6,578 nt of DNA from Lachnospiraceae bacterium (GTDB lineage Bacteria; Bacillota_A; Clostridia; Lachnospirales; Lachnospiraceae): contig JAFYAD010000073.1 of NCBI GenBank assembly GCA_017540915.1, positions 1 to 6,578 of the forward strand, read 5' to 3'. Both the position numbers and the translations under genes were made by a program. Positions 6,254 to 6,578 of this stretch are shown piece by piece (position 1 is the stretch's first letter; the number at the start of each line of letters is the position of its first letter). The notes below the pieces were generated by a model that worked only from the letters and a program-made list of their open reading frames with translations, had not been told where the DNA came from and did not search any database.

Positions 6254-6578
6254 TTACCTCTTTGCACCCTTTGCGCCGCCGAAGCCTGCCGTGTTTAAGA
6301 TGTTGGTATCAAATGTAAATGTCAGATTGTCCTCTGTGCGTTTGCGCTTGAGAGCAAGCTTTATACAGCGGTCCAGCAACTCCGGATATGGAACTCCCAC
6401 AGGCTCCCACAGATAGAATGCCAGTGAACCCGGTATTGTATTGATCTCGTTGAAATACAGTTTTCCGGTGTCCTCATCTATCATAAAGTCAATTCTGGAT
6501 ACACCGGAGCAGCCTAACGCCTTAAATGAGCGCACTGCCATATCCCTGACATTCTCTCTCTCCTCCGGGGAGAGCTCA
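6254..6578 (-). CDS. ddl: D-alanine--D-alanine ligase, C-terminal third (partial)
   Basis: The frame is open through the right edge; 107 residues and the stop are present, against about 350 for the complete enzyme. The fragment is the end of the ATP-grasp fold: LSPEERENVRDMAVRSF, then GCSGVSRIDFMID, whose RIDF Asp binds Mg2+, then FNEINTIPGSLAFYLWEP, whose Glu and Asn complete the metal site and whose GS-containing loop contacts the D-alanine substrate. The tail (FDTNILNTAGFGGAKGAKR) resembles clostridial Ddl C-termini. The enzyme joins two D-alanines with ATP in the cytoplasm to make the terminal dipeptide of the peptidoglycan precursor. The specificity loop that separates D-Ala from D-Lac or D-Ser ligases lies outside the window, so a Van-type ligase is not strictly excluded. 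No terminator follows before the CAP gene. Confidence 0.93.
   Translation of the reverse strand, partial: ELSPEERENVRDMAVRSFKALGCSGVSRIDFMIDEDTGKLYFNEINTIPGSLAFYLWEPVGVPYPELLDRCIKLALKRKRTEDNLTFTFDTNILNTAGFGGAKGAKR

Overview
The window looks like ordinary chromosome from a Gram-positive anaerobe of the class Clostridia, most likely the family Lachnospiraceae. This is inferred from strong AGGAGG-type ribosome binding sites, AT-rich intergenic stretches with U-tailed hairpin terminators, secreted proteins built from Big/Ig-like, CAP, Listeria-Bacteroides-repeat and fibronectin-like modules, and a stand-alone Hpt protein of a kind common in that family. The genus cannot be fixed from this sequence. 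I see no rRNA, tRNA, CRISPR array, insertion sequence or phage gene.

Layout: positions 1-651 (minus) hold the N-terminal half of a MATE-family transporter that runs off the left edge. A 209-bp divergent intergenic region follows, with a 12-bp-stem hairpin in the leader of a plus-strand gene for a 118-residue Hpt phosphotransfer protein (861-1217). A terminator usable in both directions separates it from a convergent minus-strand gene (1270-3891) for an 873-residue secreted beta-rich protein of unknown function. Upstream of that, each minus-strand and separated by terminators and promoters, lie a cysteine-type glutathione peroxidase homologue (4065-4610) and a secreted CAP-domain protein (4755-6203). 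The right edge carries the C-terminal third of a D-alanine--D-alanine ligase (6254 onward). No gap longer than 300 bases lacks a gene.

How the genes relate: the ligase and the CAP gene are 50 bp apart on one strand with no visible terminator between them, so they may be co-transcribed. The peroxidase and the large secreted protein each have their own promoter and terminator and look monocistronic. The shared theme is loose: cell envelope and surface (ligase, CAP protein, large secreted protein), peroxide defence, export, and one phosphorelay protein. I found no convincing new multi-gene system. The best leads are regulatory: a perfect -35 box inside the loop of the upstream gene's terminator, two adjacent TTGC/GCAA dyads at the peroxidase start site, and the hairpin leader of the Hpt gene. 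At the protein level they are the unanchored 873-residue protein and a CAP domain that seems to lack a conserved histidine.
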